The notes below the pieces were generated by a model that was not told the DNA's origin, ran no database searches, and saw nothing but the letters and a program-made list of their open reading frames with translations. 64,000 nt of DNA. Origin: an uncultured Candidatus Saccharibacteria bacterium (lineage in GTDB: Bacteria > Patescibacteriota > Saccharimonadia > Saccharimonadales > Saccharimonadaceae). Both the position numbers and the translations under genes were made by a program. Shown piece by piece: positions 60,563 through 64,000 of the stretch. Position 1 is the stretch's first letter. Each line of letters opens with the position of its first letter. The DNA lies in contig CAMYZZ010000002.1 in assembly GCA_947304135.1 (NCBI GenBank), positions 1-64,000 on the forward strand, given 5' to 3'.

Positions 60563-60658
60563 TAAATAATTACAACACCTAAAGGTGTTGTAATTTTTAC
60601 GCTTTCAAATCTGGTCTAAATCTCATTACGAGCTGGAAGACCTTTTTGGCTTTTTTAG
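60516..60658. repeat. Giant palindrome C2 (convergent gene junction, overlaps both 3' coding ends)
   Basis: CTAAAAAAGCCAAAAAAGGGTCTTCCAGCTCG / CGAGCTGGAAGACCTTTTTGGCTTTTTTAG; shares 26-nt asymmetric motif with C1. Confidence 0.92.
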
Positions 60659-62787
60659 ACCTTATTGATAACTGGAATCACGATTGGTGTGTGGCCGGTA
60701 GCGTCGTAGAGGATGTGCGTGACATCTTCTTTGATTTCTTCTTTGAGCTTTTTCATAGCCTCGTCGGTAGAAACAGAACGCTCGGATTTCATGCGGAGAT
60801 AGTGGCGGATTTTGCCAATTAGTTCCTCGGAATTATCTAGGTAGATAAAGGCACGGGAGACAATGTCTGGAGTCTTGACCAGGCGGCCAGTCTTTTTAGA
60901 AATCGTTAGCACAATCACAAAGATGCCCTCGCGAGAAATATGGATGCGATCTTTGACTACGGCTTCGTGAACTGGCTGGTCGGCATCATCATAAAGCTTG
61001 TTGCCGGCATGGATGCGGCCAGTTTTCTTGATTTTCTTGTCTTTGGTAAATTCGACTATATCGCCATCGTCAGAAACAATGATGTTGTCTTTTGGAATAC
61101 CGATCACATTCTCGGCCATCTCAGCATTGTGCTGAAGCATATAAAACTCACCGTGATACGGCATGTAGCAAGTAGGTTTGAGGCGAGTAACAAAATCGAC
61201 ATGATCCTCATAGTAGGCATGGCCAGAAAGATGAAGTGGACCAATATTGGTGAGGTGGGTTTTGCCATTTTGAATCACCTGTGCACCCTCGCGGAGAAGG
61301 CCGTCAACCGTAGAGACTACATGCGGCTCGTTGCCTGGAATTGGGTTGGATGAAAACACGATTGTATCTGTGGATTTAATCTTGATATATTTGTGCGCAC
61401 CAGTAACCATACGGTTTAATACGGCGTTGAGCTCGCCCTGAGAACCGGTACAAACAATTGTAACTTTGTCGTCTGGAAGTTTGATAATGTCTTCCATTTT
61501 CATGATGGTGTCTTTTGGCACTTTGATCTGCTTGGTGCGAAGAGCAACCTCGACGTTATTGATCATAGAGAAACCGGCAAAAGCAACTTTTCTGCCACGC
61601 TTAGCAGCCTCACGCAAGGTAGACTCGATACGGGAAACCTGGGAAGAGAAACAAGAAATAATCACGCGACCATTGGCATAGTGATCCATTACGCGGCCAA
61701 GGTTATCACCAACGTCATATTCGGAATGCGGATGATGACCCGGGGAGTCAATATTTGTAGACTCGTTGAGCATTAAGTCGATTCCCTCTTTTTTTACAAT
61801 CTCATCGATACGTTCGTAATCGGTCTGCTTGCCATATGGATTTTCTTCGTGGCGCCAGTCACCAGAAACATAGATTGTGCCGTTTGGAGTGCGGACAACA
61901 ATCGCAGTAGAACCCGGGATAGAGTGCAAAACATGGATAAACTCGACACTCATGTTCTCAGAAACCTGGATTTTCTCGTGCTTAAACGGATCGACTACGT
62001 TGTAGTTTAGATCTGGTTCTTCGTCAAGCTCACTCATCTGCTTTTTGATCATGCCAATAGTAAAATCAGTGCCATAGATTGGCGTGTATTGATTAAACTT
62101 TGGGAGCAAGTGGCGGCAAGCGCCAATATGATCTAGGTGGGCGTGAGTAAAGAGGATTGCTTTGACTTTGTCTTTGTTATCCTCTAGATATTTGATGTCT
62201 GGGATAAGATAGTTGACGCCAGGATAATCGTTTCCGGCAAAGAGTACGCCCATGTCGATGACAATCATCTCATTTTTGTACTCGATGATAGTCATGTTTT
62301 TGCCGATACCAAATTCGCCGACACCGCCGATTGGGATGATATGGACAGAATCGCTAGATGGGCGAGCTTTTTTGATCTGAGCAGCAGTAATTTGGGCTCC
62401 ATTGTAGCCGTTGTAGCGAGATTTGTTGACTGGGATACCAATGATATGCTGCGTAGCCTGAGCGTTCACATCCTGGGAAAGCATGCGCTGGTGATGAACC
62501 ATCTCGCCTTTTCTGGTAGAAACAGAAAGATTAACCTTCTTAGTTTGTGGTGCACTTTTGGCTGGCTGAGCTTTGGCTGAAGATTTGGCAGATTTAGTAG
62601 AGGCCTTAGCTCCAGCTTTTTTAGACTGATGAGCTTTTGCTACGAGATGGGCATCTTTGCCGCCTTTTTCAAAATTACTATTAAAATGGCGGTTTTGAGC
62701 TTCTTCGAATTGTTCTTTGATACTTGGTAAACGCTCTTTGGCACTCTTTAGGAGCTTAGCGCGGCGCTCTGCTTCTTTTTGATTCAT
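60655..62787 (-). CDS. rnj: ribonuclease J with basic N-terminal extension
   Basis: HAHLDHIGACRHLLPK, SGDWRHEENPYG, CTGSQGELNAVLNRM, SGHAYYEDHVDFVTRLKPTCYMPYHGE. Confidence 0.95.
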   Translation of the reverse strand: MNQKEAERRAKLLKSAKERLPSIKEQFEEAQNRHFNSNFEKGGKDAHLVAKAHQSKKAGAKASTKSAKSSAKAQPAKSAPQTKKVNLSVSTRKGEMVHHQRMLSQDVNAQATQHIIGIPVNKSRYNGYNGAQITAAQIKKARPSSDSVHIIPIGGVGEFGIGKNMTIIEYKNEMIVIDMGVLFAGNDYPGVNYLIPDIKYLEDNKDKVKAILFTHAHLDHIGACRHLLPKFNQYTPIYGTDFTIGMIKKQMSELDEEPDLNYNVVDPFKHEKIQVSENMSVEFIHVLHSIPGSTAIVVRTPNGTIYVSGDWRHEENPYGKQTDYERIDEIVKKEGIDLMLNESTNIDSPGHHPHSEYDVGDNLGRVMDHYANGRVIISCFSSQVSRIESTLREAAKRGRKVAFAGFSMINNVEVALRTKQIKVPKDTIMKMEDIIKLPDDKVTIVCTGSQGELNAVLNRMVTGAHKYIKIKSTDTIVFSSNPIPGNEPHVVSTVDGLLREGAQVIQNGKTHLTNIGPLHLSGHAYYEDHVDFVTRLKPTCYMPYHGEFYMLQHNAEMAENVIGIPKDNIIVSDDGDIVEFTKDKKIKKTGRIHAGNKLYDDADQPVHEAVVKDRIHISREGIFVIVLTISKKTGRLVKTPDIVSRAFIYLDNSEELIGKIRHYLRMKSERSVSTDEAMKKLKEEIKEDVTHILYDATGHTPIVIPVINKV

Positions 62788-62882
62788 GTAAAATATTCCT
62801 TTTTTAATTTATGCAGGTTCTCTATTACCTCGCTAGAGAAACGATACAAGTAGTAAGTAGTATCTCTATTATACCAAAAGGA

Positions 62883-63938
62883 TTATTTTTCGTCAAGAGA
62901 ATCGATGCCCGGCATTGGCTCGCCACAGAGAAACTCTAGGGCTGCGCCACCGCCCGTGGAAATAAGTGAATAGTCTAAGTCGCTATGCGTTTTTTGGAGA
63001 TTCTCGACAAAGCCAGTCGTATCGCCACCGCAGATTACAGAAGTATTTTTTGACTCACCAATAGCAACGGCCAAAGCCTCGCTAGATTTGGCATATTCTG
63101 GATTCTCAGCCATGCCAAGCAAGCCGTTCCAGAGAATCGTCTTGGCGGATTTTGCAAAATCTACAATCTTTGCGGTTGATTTTGGGCCAAGATCGTATTT
63201 GCTCTCGTCGGAGAAATCTTCGGCCACATAGACATTTTTTAAATCGGAAGTATAGCCATCTGCAGCAATCTTGCCACCGACAATGATCTGGTCAGCAGTT
63301 TTGGCAAACTTATCAATTAGGGGCTGCTTGTCTTCGACTTTGGAACCGCCAATTACCACTACAAATGGATGAGATGGATTGTCGGAAATCTTAGATAGCT
63401 CTGTGATTTCTTTTTCTAGAAGGAGTCCAGCAATAGACGGGAGTTCTTTTGTGACAGCTTCGGTAGATGCGTGAGCGCGATGGCAAACCGCAAAGCCATC
63501 TTGGATAAACAAATCTGCATGAGTCGCATCGACGATTTCTTTGGCAAACTCTGGAGAATTTTGTTCTTCCCCTTTATAAAACCGGAGATTCTCTAGGACT
63601 AAAATCCCGCCGACTGGAAGTTTTTCTACGGCTTCATCAACATCTGGGCCAGAAACATCAGACACGAAAAAGACTTTGCCGCCCGGCATCAGCTCTTTTA
63701 GTCTTTCAGCAACGGGCGCAAGGGACAAGCTCTTGTCTTTCCCTTCTGGACGGCCAAGATGAGAAATCAATATAATTCGGCGAGCACCTTTTTTGCGCAA
63801 GAGCTCTAGCGTTGGCAGGCTCTCGCGGATTCGCAAGTCGTCAACAATCTTGCCGTCTTCCATCGGCACATTGTAATCTACCCGCACAAGAACCGTCATA
63901 CGACGAACGGTTACGCTTCTAATCGTTTCTTTATTCAT
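62883..63938 (-). CDS. pgk: phosphoglycerate kinase
   Basis: VLVRVDYNVPMEDGKIVDDLRIRESLPTLELL, LISHLGRPEGKD. Confidence 0.95.
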   Translation of the reverse strand: MNKETIRSVTVRRMTVLVRVDYNVPMEDGKIVDDLRIRESLPTLELLRKKGARRIILISHLGRPEGKDKSLSLAPVAERLKELMPGGKVFFVSDVSGPDVDEAVEKLPVGGILVLENLRFYKGEEQNSPEFAKEIVDATHADLFIQDGFAVCHRAHASTEAVTKELPSIAGLLLEKEITELSKISDNPSHPFVVVIGGSKVEDKQPLIDKFAKTADQIIVGGKIAADGYTSDLKNVYVAEDFSDESKYDLGPKSTAKIVDFAKSAKTILWNGLLGMAENPEYAKSSEALAVAIGESKNTSVICGGDTTGFVENLQKTHSDLDYSLISTGGGAALEFLCGEPMPGIDSLDEK

Positions 63939-63958
63939 TTTACCTCCAAATTTTAGTC

Positions 63959-64000
63959 TTAGATTCTAACTAGCTTGATCGTGTCTGTGCCGCCAGTGAT
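63959..64000 (-). CDS. 3' end of an upstream CDS, possibly pyruvate kinase (partial)
   Basis: Encodes ITGGTDTIKLVRI*, reminiscent of the pyruvate kinase C-terminal G-T-N-T-I-x-V pattern; too short to be sure. Confidence 0.35.
   Translation of the reverse strand: MTGGTDTIKLVRI

Overview
This looks like a gene-dense chromosomal window from a small-genome CPR bacterium, probably Candidatus Saccharibacteria (TM7). That assignment is inference from gene content (compact AlaRS and UvrC, RNase J, LtaS-like protein, G5/transglycosylase) with no database search. It carries mostly housekeeping genes (pepN-like, alaS, tatD, typA, secG, uvrC, eno, ligA, htpX, lemA, hisS, rarA, rpmA, rplY, uvrA, sbcB, pheST, metG, ksgA, rnj, pgk), eight tRNAs, and the 5' tip of a 23S rRNA gene at the left edge. 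Two things stand out. (1) A probable thiazole/oxazole RiPP (LAP/TOMM) locus at ~35.8-38.15 kb: an unannotated 50-aa Gly/Ser/Cys-rich precursor (37922-38074, minus) with a microcin-B17-like core, under a near-consensus promoter, followed by one 659-aa protein that reads as RRE(PqqD-like)-SagB dehydrogenase-YcaO. (2) A family of ~90-170 bp imperfect palindromes. Some are inserted in frame in at least eight conserved genes (pepN-like, alaS, tatD, typA, ligA, RNA/DNA methyltransferase, sbcB, pheT), like Rickettsia palindromic elements. Others sit at gene ends as giant hairpins. They keep short asymmetric motifs while arms at several loci are locus-specific but self-complementary. Further notes: an apparently unlinked 23S rRNA gene with its own promoter, many promoters whose -10 box sits 6-8 nt from the start codon (leaderless transcripts), a PfkB-like/class I aldolase fusion with a degenerate kinase motif, an Erm(37)-like methyltransferase, two toxin-antitoxin pairs, a KAP-like NTPase, and histone-H1-like basic tails on unrelated proteins.
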